Assembly (NCBI GenBank): GCA_900550865.1 | Contig: URTM01000017.1 | Location: 1 to 55,032 of the forward strand | Reading direction: 5' to 3' | Length of the DNA stretch: 55,032 nt | From: an uncultured Dorea sp. | Lineage (GTDB): Bacteria; Bacillota; Clostridia; Lachnospirales; Lachnospiraceae | Shown here: piece by piece, positions 1-7,165 of the stretch | Numbering within the stretch: the stretch's first letter is position 1 | Layout: each line of letters starts with the position of its first letter | Position numbers and translations under genes: made by a program | Notes under the pieces: model-generated | What the model saw: the letters and a program-made list of their open reading frames with translations, nothing else | Databases searched by the model: none | Told to the model about the DNA's origin: nothing

Positions 1-27
1 GATACTAATCGGTCGAGGGCATGACCA
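1..27 (+). rRNA. 23S rRNA, 3' end (partial)
   Basis: The first bases (GATACTAATCGGTCGAGGGC) match the well-known 3' terminus of bacterial 23S rRNA. The rest of the gene lies outside the window. The exact end is approximate. What follows (28-151) is typical Clostridia 23S spacer and contains no 5S gene. Confidence 0.75.
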
Positions 28-106
28 AGCAAGGTGATAGGTAGGATGAAAGAAAATATTTCTTGTATGCAGTTTTGAAGGTACATAAAAATAAAAAAGC
101 AAGTAA

Positions 107-136
107 AAACCCTTGTCAAAAGAGACAAAAGGGTTT
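107..136 (+). other. Hairpin between 23S rRNA and tRNA-Asn
   Basis: AAACCCTT (107-114) pairs with AAGGGTTT (129-136), and the inner TTGTC can pair with GACAA. No T-run follows, so this looks more like an rRNA/tRNA processing stem than a terminator. The role is inferred. Confidence 0.4.
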
Positions 137-151
137 ATACTATATAAGTAT

Positions 152-223
152 TCCTCGATAGCTCAGTGGTAGAGCATTCGGCTGTTAACCGAAGGGTCGT
201 TGGTTCGAACCCAACTCGGGGAG
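152..223 (+). tRNA. tRNA-Asn (GTT anticodon)
   Basis: A full cloverleaf can be drawn. The acceptor arm TCCTCGA pairs with TCGGGGA (one G-U), the D arm is GCTC...GAGC, the anticodon loop is CTGTTAA with anticodon GTT, and the T loop is GGTTCGAACCC. The discriminator base is G and CCA is not encoded. It sits about 125 bases after the 23S end and is probably transcribed with the rRNA operon. Confidence 0.97.
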
Positions 224-225
224 TT

Positions 226-258
226 AAAGACAGAAATCGATTTGATTTCTGTCTTTTT
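226..258 (+). terminator. Intrinsic terminator of the rRNA/tRNA-Asn unit
   Basis: AAAGACAGAAATC (226-238) pairs perfectly with GATTTCTGTCTTT (244-256) across a five-base loop, and the 3' arm ends in a T-run. It directly follows tRNA-Asn. Confidence 0.88.
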
Positions 259-303
259 ATGTTATAAAAGAGTACTTTATAATGAATGAGAAGGATAAAT
301 AAT

Positions 304-870
304 ATGAAATACATTTTACAAACAGATAATGAAACAATAGAGATTCCGATTATACGATCAAAAAGGAAGACACTGGGGTTAGAAGTGAAATATGATGGTA
401 CAGTAAATGCAAGAGTTCCAATGCGGGCACCAAGAGAGCTTATAGAAAGATTTATCCGGGAACATGAAGCATGGATTATCAGAAAGCGGCAGGAATGGAG
501 TCTGGCTGGAAACAATCGGGATGATATGTCAGGTCTTCCACCGGTCGAGACAAAAGAAGGAAAAGCGAAGATCAGACAGTATATAGAAGGGCAAGTTGAA
601 TATTATGCAAAAATAATGGGTGTTACATATGGAAGGATATCTATGCGTAACCAGAAAACACGATGGGGAAGCTGTAGCAGCAATGGAAATCTGAATTTTA
701 ATAATCGGTTGTTATTTGTACCAAAAGAACTGGTTGATTATGTAGTGGTGCATGAATTGGCACACAGAAAAGAGATGAACCATTCGAATGCATTTTGGAA
801 TGTGGTAGAGAAGTATATGCCGGATTATAAAGAACGCAGGAAAAAACTAAGGGAGTATCATATAGAATAA
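304..870 (+). CDS. YgjP/SprT-like zinc metalloprotease (DUF45)
   Basis: This 188-residue protein of the YgjP/M48-like family is probably a cytoplasmic zinc-dependent peptidase; no substrate is established for the family. The C-terminal half carries the zinc motif HELAHRKEMNH (HExxH plus a third ligand downstream) and the preceding TRWGSCSSNGNLNFN block typical of DUF45 proteins. There is no signal peptide or membrane segment. The start at 304 is chosen because AAGGA at 291-295 is ideally spaced; an in-frame ATG at 286 would place that ribosome site inside the gene. It appears to be a single-gene unit after the rRNA terminator, with about 200 AT-rich bases before the next gene. Confidence 0.85.
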   Translation: MKYILQTDNETIEIPIIRSKRKTLGLEVKYDGTVNARVPMRAPRELIERFIREHEAWIIRKRQEWSLAGNNRDDMSGLPPVETKEGKAKIRQYIEGQVEYYAKIMGVTYGRISMRNQKTRWGSCSSNGNLNFNNRLLFVPKELVDYVVVHELAHRKEMNHSNAFWNVVEKYMPDYKERRKKLREYHIE

Positions 871-1075
871 GAAGGAATACACAACAATCATAAGAAAACA
901 TTTACTTAAAGAAAAATATATAGAAAACTTCTATAAATCATAATGCTTATAGAATATGTGCGAAAGATACAAAAATTAACCAATGCTTTGTAAGTCAATG
1001 ACGATGAAAAATAATTTGAAAATGTTAAAATGTTAACTTGTTAGGAATAGAAATAACAGGTCTGGAGTAGGTGAA

Positions 1076-1738
1076 ATGTTTAAAGTAAGTTATTTTTTTG
1101 AAGTCCTGCCGATTATTGCGAGTAAAGTTAATATTACATTTGAATTAACGGTAGCTGCGACAATATTTGCACTGATCGTGGGAGTCATTATTGCAATCAT
1201 CGGTTATTACAAAATTCCGGTGTTGTATCAGCTGACCAGAGTGTATGTCTCTATTATGCGAGGTACACCGGTTGTAGCACAGTTATATTTCTTCTATTAT
1301 GGAATTGCATTATACAGTGCATTTGTAAGAAATATGACACCTCTTATCGCAGTAGCGGTCGTTATGAGTTTTAATATGGGAGCTTTTATGTCAGAAAGTA
1401 TCAGAGGAGCATTATTATCCGTTGATGAAGGACAGAAAGAAGCTGCATATTCACTGGGAATGACGAATTTTCAGCTGGTTACGAGAATCGTAATTCCACA
1501 GGCTGTACGTGTGGCATTGCCGCCGCTTTTTAACGACATCATTAACCTGATCAAGATGACTTCACTTGCATTTATGCTTGGGGTACCGGATATCATGGGA
1601 GCCGCCAAGATTGAGGGAGCCAGAACGTTCAGATATTTTGAAATTTATGCGGCCGTTATGCTGGTGTACTGGCTGATCATATTTGTGCTTGGAATCTTAC
1701 ACAAATTATTAGAAAAGAAATGTGCAAATATGTATTAA
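1076..1738 (+). CDS. Polar amino-acid ABC transporter permease
   Basis: This 220-residue inner-membrane permease belongs to the His/Glu/Arg/opine (HisM/GlnP) family. It has five or so hydrophobic segments and the EAA-type loop around SLGMTNFQLVTRIVIPQAVR that contacts the ATPase. A GGAG/AGGTG site lies just before the ATG. It is the first gene of a permease, binding protein, ATPase run (1076-3456). The same family serves the Bacillus YxeMNO and TcyABC/TcyJKLMN systems for sulfur-containing amino acids. The downstream amidohydrolase and C-S-lyase-type genes make a cysteine-conjugate or N-acyl amino acid substrate plausible, but the sequence alone does not fix it. Confidence 0.9.
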   Translation: MFKVSYFFEVLPIIASKVNITFELTVAATIFALIVGVIIAIIGYYKIPVLYQLTRVYVSIMRGTPVVAQLYFFYYGIALYSAFVRNMTPLIAVAVVMSFNMGAFMSESIRGALLSVDEGQKEAAYSLGMTNFQLVTRIVIPQAVRVALPPLFNDIINLIKMTSLAFMLGVPDIMGAAKIEGARTFRYFEIYAAVMLVYWLIIFVLGILHKLLEKKCANMY

Positions 1739-1812
1739 GACAAGATCTTAAATGGAACAACCATTGAGATAGATGCATTATTATTTATATGACAAAGAGG
1801 AGATTAAGTATT

Positions 1813-2658
1813 ATGAAAAGACGAGTATTAGCTGCTTTATTGGTAACTATGATGACTGTTGGAGGTGTTGCAGGATGCGGAAGCAATGCAAAATCTGATG
1901 ATTCAGATAAGAAAGCAAGCTCTGATTCTAAAAGTGATGACAAAAAAGATTCCGGAAAGAAAGTAACAGTCGTTACATCCGGAACAGGAGAACCATACAG
2001 CCTTATGTCTGATGATGGAAAATGGACTGGTATCGACGCAGATATGTGGGATGAAATTGAAAAACGTACCGGTTGGGAAGTAGAAGTAAAACAGGCTTCT
2101 TTCGACGCTATGTGGGGAGAACTGGATACAGGACGTGCTGATGTAGTTGCAAACTGTCTTGCAGTAAAAGAAGAAAGAACAGACAAATATAATGCAACAA
2201 TCCCATACTATGGAGATTCACAGTGCATTATCGTAAATGATGATTCTGATTACAAGACATCTGATGATTTAAAAGGAAAGACTGTAGGATGTACAAACGG
2301 ACAGGCTGCACAGACAATCATCGAAGACATGGCAAAAGAAAAAGGATTTACAGTAAAACTTTACGAAGACAGTGCTGTAGGTATGAACGATCTGAAACTT
2401 GGAAGAATTGATGCATATGCGAACACAACAACAAATGTAAATGCATTTACACATAACAATACAGATGCAAAATTCCGTTTCTTTGATGAACAGCTTCTGG
2501 CAAACAACGTAGCTTACTTCCTTCCAAAAACAGATGACGGAGAAAAGCTTACCAAAGAATTAGATGATGTAATCCAGGATATGTTAGATGACGGAACAGT
2601 AGCAAAGATTACTGAAAAATGGATGTATGCCGATATGACAAAATTGATCCAGAAATAA
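1813..2658 (+). CDS. Amino-acid ABC transporter substrate-binding lipoprotein
   Basis: This family 3 solute-binding protein (281 residues) begins with a lipoprotein signal peptide, lipobox VAGC with Cys22, followed by a Ser/Asp/Lys-rich linker to about residue 50. The body has the usual start of the family (VVTSGTGEPYS...GIDADMWDEI). It captures the ligand outside the membrane for the permease at 1076 and the ATPase at 2698. The start at 1813 is preferred over the in-frame 1789 because GAGGAG at 1797-1802 is correctly spaced and the shorter form gives a normal signal peptide. A 15-bp tandem duplication covers its stop codon. Confidence 0.9.
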   Translation: MKRRVLAALLVTMMTVGGVAGCGSNAKSDDSDKKASSDSKSDDKKDSGKKVTVVTSGTGEPYSLMSDDGKWTGIDADMWDEIEKRTGWEVEVKQASFDAMWGELDTGRADVVANCLAVKEERTDKYNATIPYYGDSQCIIVNDDSDYKTSDDLKGKTVGCTNGQAAQTIIEDMAKEKGFTVKLYEDSAVGMNDLKLGRIDAYANTTTNVNAFTHNNTDAKFRFFDEQLLANNVAYFLPKTDDGEKLTKELDDVIQDMLDDGTVAKITEKWMYADMTKLIQK

Positions 2659-2676
2659 TTAATCCAGAAATAAGAA
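2647..2676 (+). repeat. 15-bp tandem duplication over the stop codon
   Basis: ATCCAGAAATAA occurs at 2647-2658 and again at 2662-2673 with a 15-base period. The first copy contains the stop codon of the binding-protein gene, so the second is untranslated. This is probably a recent slippage event. Confidence 0.7.
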
Positions 2677-2697
2677 GAGTCAGGAAGATTAAAACGT

Positions 2698-3456
2698 ATG
2701 GGAACAGAAACACAGTTGGTTAAGGTTGAACATTTATATAAAGAATTTGATGAAAATACAAAAGTATTAGAAGATATCAATCTGACGATCAATAAGAATG
2801 AAGTGATTGCAATTTTAGGACCTTCGGGAACCGGTAAATCGACATTACTCAGATGTTTGAATTACCTGACAGTACCGACAAAAGGAAAGATAACAATCGG
2901 TGATGTAACGGTAGATGCACAGAACCATACAAAGAAGGATGTGATAGAACTGAGAAAACATTCTTCCATGGTATTCCAGGGATATAACCTTTTTAAGAAT
3001 AAGACTGCATTAGAAAATGTAATGGAAGCGCTGACCGTTGTACAGAAAAAATCAAAGGCAGAAGCAGAAAAAATTGCATTAGAGCTGCTGGATAAGGTTG
3101 GAATGAGTGAAAGAAAAGACTTTTACCCGTCGAAACTGTCCGGAGGACAACAGCAGAGAGTTGGGATTGCAAGAGCACTTGCAGTAAATCCGAATGTGGT
3201 ATTATTTGATGAGCCGACATCGGCACTGGATCCGGAACTGGTAGGAGAAGTACTGAATACGATCAAATCTCTTGCCGAAGAAGGAACGACAATGATTCTG
3301 GTTACGCATGAGATTGGATTTGCAAGAGAAGTAGCAAGCAGAATCCTGTTCATGGACGGAGGAAGAATTGCGGCCGATGGAGCACCGGAAGAAATCATCG
3401 ATCATCCAGAGAATCAAAGACTTCAGCAGTTCCTGAATTTTGTTAATCGTAAATAG
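2698..3456 (+). CDS. Polar amino-acid ABC transporter ATP-binding protein
   Basis: This 252-residue ATPase of the GlnQ/HisP type energises the uptake system of the two preceding genes. Walker A is GPSGTGKS (residues 41-48), the signature is LSGGQQQR, Walker B is VVLFDEPTSALD and the switch histidine is in LVTHEIGFA. All catalytic motifs are intact. AGGAAG ten bases before the ATG serves as ribosome site. A strong terminator-like hairpin follows directly at 3465. Confidence 0.95.
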   Translation: MGTETQLVKVEHLYKEFDENTKVLEDINLTINKNEVIAILGPSGTGKSTLLRCLNYLTVPTKGKITIGDVTVDAQNHTKKDVIELRKHSSMVFQGYNLFKNKTALENVMEALTVVQKKSKAEAEKIALELLDKVGMSERKDFYPSKLSGGQQQRVGIARALAVNPNVVLFDEPTSALDPELVGEVLNTIKSLAEEGTTMILVTHEIGFAREVASRILFMDGGRIAADGAPEEIIDHPENQRLQQFLNFVNRK

Positions 3457-3464
3457 AATGACTG

Positions 3465-3498
3465 AAAGGTCTGCACAGGATTTGTGCAGGCCTTTTTT
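3465..3498 (+). terminator. Terminator-like hairpin abutting the next ribosome site
   Basis: AAAGGTCTGCACA (3465-3477) pairs with TGTGCAGGCCTTT (3483-3495) with one G-U, followed by T's to 3498. The ribosome site GAGGAG of the next gene starts at the very next base (3499). There is no room for a promoter between them, so expression of the following gene depends on readthrough or antitermination. Confidence 0.8.
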
Positions 3499-3512
3499 GA
3501 GGAGTTGGTACA

Positions 3513-4736
3513 ATGAGCAGTATAGATGATAAGATAAGACAAATTGCAAAAGAGACAGAATCGGAACTGATCCGTATCAGAAGAGAACTGCATCAGTATC
3601 CAGAGCTTGGAATCGACCTTCCAAGGACACACGAGATCATCAGCCGTGAATTACATAAGATTCCGGGGCTTAAGATAAGAGAACATGCTGCCGGCGGATA
3701 TGGTCTGATCGCAGAACTTCAGGGGAAGAAAGAGCATGGGAAAAATGTTCTGCTGCGGGCAGATATAGATGCACTTCCACTGGAAGAGAAAGTGGAAAGT
3801 GATTATAAATCCAGACATGACGGACGTATGCATGCATGCGGACACGACGGACATGCAACATGGCTGATCGGTGCGGCAAAGATTCTGGCACAGCTGACTG
3901 ATGAATTCGGCGGATGTATAAGATTCGCATTTCAGCCGGGGGAAGAAGTCGGACTTGGTGCGGATACGATGATAGAAGAAGAAAAAGTACTGGAAGATCC
4001 AAAGATGGATATGGCATTTGCCGCTCATGGCTGGCCGTCTGTGGAGAGTGGAAAGATCGGAATCGTGAGACGCTATGCATTTGGCTGTGTGGGGGATTTT
4101 AAAGTCAGAATTATTGGAAAGAAGGGACATGCATCATGGCCGGAGCAGACGGTTGATCCGATTGCGGCGGCAAATGAGATCTACCAGCATATCCCGGCAA
4201 TACTGACACGTACAGTCAGCGGAACAGAGCCTAAGATCATGTCAGTTACTTATATGCAGGCAGGGGATGTGAATGTCAGAAATATCATTCCACAGGACTG
4301 CGTATTTGGCGGAACGATGCGGGCCGTAAAACGAGAAGTTCTGGAAAAAATGAAAGCAGAACTGGAAAAAGAGATCAAAGGAATCTGCCAGGTATACGGA
4401 ACTTCTTATGAGGCAGATATCAGGATTCATGGAGGAAGTGTAAAGAATGCTCTGGAATTATTAAACGGAGTGAAAAAGTCAGCGGCAGATGTACTTGGAA
4501 AGGAAAATGTTTACATAATAGAAGAGGACAATCTGGGCGGAGAGAATTTTGCGGAATATAGCAGCCGTGTTCCGGCGGTCTATATGTTTATTGGAATAAA
4601 ACCGGAAGAGAAAGAAGCGATTCCGGGTCTGCACAGCCCGGAATATCAGTTTGATGATACGGTACTGGCAGGAGCGGCCGCTGCATTTGCCAATATTGCG
4701 ATTCACGGCTGTATGGGAGAACTGGAAGAAAATTAA
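3513..4736 (+). CDS. M20-family amidohydrolase (aminoacylase/deacetylase type)
   Basis: This 407-residue zinc peptidase of the M20D (hippurate hydrolase/IAA-amino acid hydrolase/YxeP) group removes acyl groups from N-acyl amino acids in the cytoplasm. Visible motifs are RADIDALP and MHACGHDGH (metal ligands), FQPGEE (general-base glutamate) and GLHSPEYQFDD near the C terminus. The dimerisation/lid domain with GKKGHASWPEQTVDP lies in the middle. The start is set by GAGGAG at 3499-3504. It follows an amino-acid importer and precedes a MalY-type lyase by 22 bases, a layout that recalls systems that import, deacylate and cleave S-substituted N-acylcysteines. That pathway reading is inference; ordinary N-acyl amino acid salvage is an alternative. 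Confidence 0.9.
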   Translation: MSSIDDKIRQIAKETESELIRIRRELHQYPELGIDLPRTHEIISRELHKIPGLKIREHAAGGYGLIAELQGKKEHGKNVLLRADIDALPLEEKVESDYKSRHDGRMHACGHDGHATWLIGAAKILAQLTDEFGGCIRFAFQPGEEVGLGADTMIEEEKVLEDPKMDMAFAAHGWPSVESGKIGIVRRYAFGCVGDFKVRIIGKKGHASWPEQTVDPIAAANEIYQHIPAILTRTVSGTEPKIMSVTYMQAGDVNVRNIIPQDCVFGGTMRAVKREVLEKMKAELEKEIKGICQVYGTSYEADIRIHGGSVKNALELLNGVKKSAADVLGKENVYIIEEDNLGGENFAEYSSRVPAVYMFIGIKPEEKEAIPGLHSPEYQFDDTVLAGAAAAFANIAIHGCMGELEEN

Positions 4737-4758
4737 AAAGGACAGGAGAGGTATCAGA

Positions 4759-5925
4759 ATGGAAAAGCTGATTTATGTAGATCGAAGAAATACAAACTGT
4801 AATAAATGGGACGGACAGCAGAAGATGTTCGGAGAAGAAGGACTTCACGCAATGTGGGTGGCAGATATGGACTTCCGGGTACCGGAGTGTGTAGTCAGCG
4901 CGCTCAGGGAATATGTGGAATCAGGTGTATATGGATATTATAAGATCCCGGATGCTTATTATCAGGCATTCATTGACTGGGAGAGAGAGCATCACGGATA
5001 TGAAGTGAAAAAAGAATGGATCCGTTTTTCTCCGGGAGTTGTTGCGGGATTCCATTGGCTGTTACAGATTCTGACGGAAGAAAATGATGCGGTAATCGTA
5101 AACACACCGGTATATTATCCGTTCCTGGATGCAGTAAAGAACAATCACAGGATTTTAATCTGTTCCGATCTTAAGAATGAGAATGGAGAATACACGATTG
5201 ATTTTGATGATTTTGAGAAAAAGATCACAGATCATCAGGTGAAATTATTTATTTTGTGTTCACCGCATAATCCGGCGGGAAGAGTATGGAAAAAAGAAGA
5301 GTTAAAGCGGCTTTTTGAGATCTGCAGAGCACATCATGTGTATATCATATCTGATGAGATCCATCAGGATCTGGTATTTGGAGAGAATAAGCATATCCCA
5401 TCTTTGTCAGTCGGAGAGTATGACGATATTATGGTATCTATTGCGGCAGCATCGAAGACATTCAATATTGCGGGAGCACAGAATTCTATGGTGATCATTC
5501 CGGATGAAAAACTTCAGGGAAAGTGGGATGCTTATGTAAAAGGCAACAGAGTACTGGGTGGAAATGCTTTCGGTTATGTTGCAGCGCAGGCTGCATATGC
5601 AGGAGGAAATGAATGGCTGACACTGGTACTGGATCAGATCGAAGAGAATTATCAGTATCTGAAAGCGGAACTTGCAGAAAAACTTCCGGAGGCGGTTGTG
5701 ACTCCGCTGGAAGGAACGTATCTTTGCTGGATTAATCTGGAAGCATATGTAAGTGCAGATGAGATGAAAGAAATGATCCAGAAGAAATGCCGTCTGGCCG
5801 TTGATTTCGGTGACTGGTTTGGCGGAGAACGCTTTGGTACATTTATAAGAATGAATCTTGCGACATCAAAAGAGAATGTAGAGATTGGTGTCAATGCTCT
5901 GATCACGAATTTAATGAGAAAATAA
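4759..5925 (+). CDS. MalY/PatB-type PLP enzyme (cystathionine/C-S beta-lyase)
   Basis: This 388-residue fold-type I PLP enzyme of the MalY/PatB family performs C-S beta-elimination, or aminotransfer in some members. Family features are the N-terminal MWVADMDFRVP, CSPHNPAGR (167-175), SDEIHQDL (198-205) and the PLP lysine K233 in SKTFNIAG. IHQDL in place of IYxDL is typical of MalY rather than of aspartate aminotransferases. The start at 4759 is taken because GGAGAGG lies seven bases upstream and the N-terminal 36 residues of the longer frame look like noise. It forms a tight pair with the M20 gene. The expected products on cysteine conjugates would be pyruvate, ammonia and a thiol. Confidence 0.9.
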   Translation: MEKLIYVDRRNTNCNKWDGQQKMFGEEGLHAMWVADMDFRVPECVVSALREYVESGVYGYYKIPDAYYQAFIDWEREHHGYEVKKEWIRFSPGVVAGFHWLLQILTEENDAVIVNTPVYYPFLDAVKNNHRILICSDLKNENGEYTIDFDDFEKKITDHQVKLFILCSPHNPAGRVWKKEELKRLFEICRAHHVYIISDEIHQDLVFGENKHIPSLSVGEYDDIMVSIAAASKTFNIAGAQNSMVIIPDEKLQGKWDAYVKGNRVLGGNAFGYVAAQAAYAGGNEWLTLVLDQIEENYQYLKAELAEKLPEAVVTPLEGTYLCWINLEAYVSADEMKEMIQKKCRLAVDFGDWFGGERFGTFIRMNLATSKENVEIGVNALITNLMRK

Positions 5926-5973
5926 CTATAGAAATTATCAATAAGACAGAATCAATGGCATATGATTTTCTAT

Positions 5974-6003
5974 TTGACAGAAATAATTTTCTACGAGAAA
6001 ATA
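5974..6003 (+). promoter_or_regulatory. Possible promoter of the PucR / HgdB-PucR pair
   Basis: A perfect TTGACA (5974-5979) is followed 18 bases later by AAAATA, a poor -10 box. If used, transcription would start inside the longer reading frame and favour the start at 6027, which has its own ribosome site. Confidence 0.3.
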
Positions 6004-6026
6004 TCTGTATATGGAGTGAAAAAGAT

Positions 6027-7154
6027 ATGTATGAGATTGATGTCTGTTATAAAATAATTTTTGAAGCAATGCTGGAAAAACCGGCATTAAAGAATATTGC
6101 CGAAAAGATAAATGAATATACGGGTGTGAAGATTATATTTGTGTCAGGGTCCGGAAAGATCCTGGCATATTCGCATGCATGTGAGCAGGATAACAGCGAA
6201 TCTGTCAAATGGAGCCATGTCACATTTTCGGAATATGAGAAGTTCCGTCAGGGAGAGACTGCAGTGGAAGAGAGGATTGCTGTGAGACCGGTTGAAATAC
6301 CGGGAAGACCGGACGGATATGTAGTCATTTTGTATTCGGAAGAAGAGTTCCGGCAGTTTTTTGAAGAGCTGGCAGATGTGATCGGACAGGCAGTAAAGCA
6401 TTATTTTGAAGAAGCAGAGAAAGCACCGGTGGTGTTACAGCCGATGCGTGAAGCGGTGCTTGCCTGGAGTCTGTTCCATGGAAAGACAGATGGGATACTG
6501 CAGATAGAAGAGATATGGACCGGACAGTATATAGAGGTACTGGTTTTAAAGAAGGATCTTCAGGAAAAACAGGTTTCGTGGGTAAAAGCAATATGGGACA
6601 GTTATTGTATCTGCGAAGAAACTGACAGGATCCTGATATTATTTTATGGATTAAGAACGAAAAATACAGAAGAAATTTACCGGAAGATCACGGAAAAAGG
6701 GATAAGATGCAGCATCAGTGAACCATTTGGGAAATTAGACAGATGTGCGGTAAAGTATAAGCTGTTAAACCGTATGGCTATGGTGAGCGGACTGGAAAAT
6801 GACCCGGTTATGAAGCTGGAAAAGGAATGGTCGGTACAGGGACTTTATACATATACCACACCGCTCGTTAAAGAAGCGGGATTAAGTGATTACCGGCTGT
6901 TACGGCTACTTCAGGAAGACAGAGAGAATAATACGGATCTGTACTATACGTTAAAGGTATATCTGCTGAATGAAAATAATGTAACAATGGCAGCAGACAG
7001 TCTTCATATTCACAGAAATACACTGGTTTACCGGTTAAAGCAGATCCGGGAATGTATAGAGGCTGATATCAATGATAACGAAACAGCAAGGGAACTGCTG
7101 GCATTTATGATGATGTATGATGTATCGAGACAAGATCAGAAAAGGCAGAAGTGA
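6027..7154 (+). CDS. PucR/CdaR-family transcriptional regulator
   Basis: This 375-residue regulator has an N-terminal sensor region (about 1-130), a middle GGDEF-like/CdaR segment and the C-terminal PucR helix-turn-helix (about 315-365: NNVTMAADSLHIHRNTLVYRL). The ligand is unknown. The start at 6027 is supported by GGAG at 6013-6016 and by homology of its first residues (MYEIDVCYKI) with MDINYCYKI in the second half of the next protein. A longer start at 5955 has no ribosome site. The stop (7152-7154) lies in the ribosome site of the next gene, so the two are probably translationally coupled. It probably controls the transport/hydrolase genes upstream, its downstream partner, or both. Confidence 0.85.
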   Translation: MYEIDVCYKIIFEAMLEKPALKNIAEKINEYTGVKIIFVSGSGKILAYSHACEQDNSESVKWSHVTFSEYEKFRQGETAVEERIAVRPVEIPGRPDGYVVILYSEEEFRQFFEELADVIGQAVKHYFEEAEKAPVVLQPMREAVLAWSLFHGKTDGILQIEEIWTGQYIEVLVLKKDLQEKQVSWVKAIWDSYCICEETDRILILFYGLRTKNTEEIYRKITEKGIRCSISEPFGKLDRCAVKYKLLNRMAMVSGLENDPVMKLEKEWSVQGLYTYTTPLVKEAGLSDYRLLRLLQEDRENNTDLYYTLKVYLLNENNVTMAADSLHIHRNTLVYRLKQIRECIEADINDNETARELLAFMMMYDVSRQDQKRQK

Positions 7155-7165
7155 GGAGAGCATAT

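Noticed and set aside
28..151. A 5S rRNA gene between 23S and tRNA-Asn
   Set aside because: The gap is only about 124 bases, AT-rich and without the conserved 5S motifs.
4759..5925. Aspartate aminotransferase as the function of the PLP enzyme
   Set aside because: The N-terminal MWVADMDF motif and IHQDL near the PLP site point to the MalY/PatB lyase group instead.
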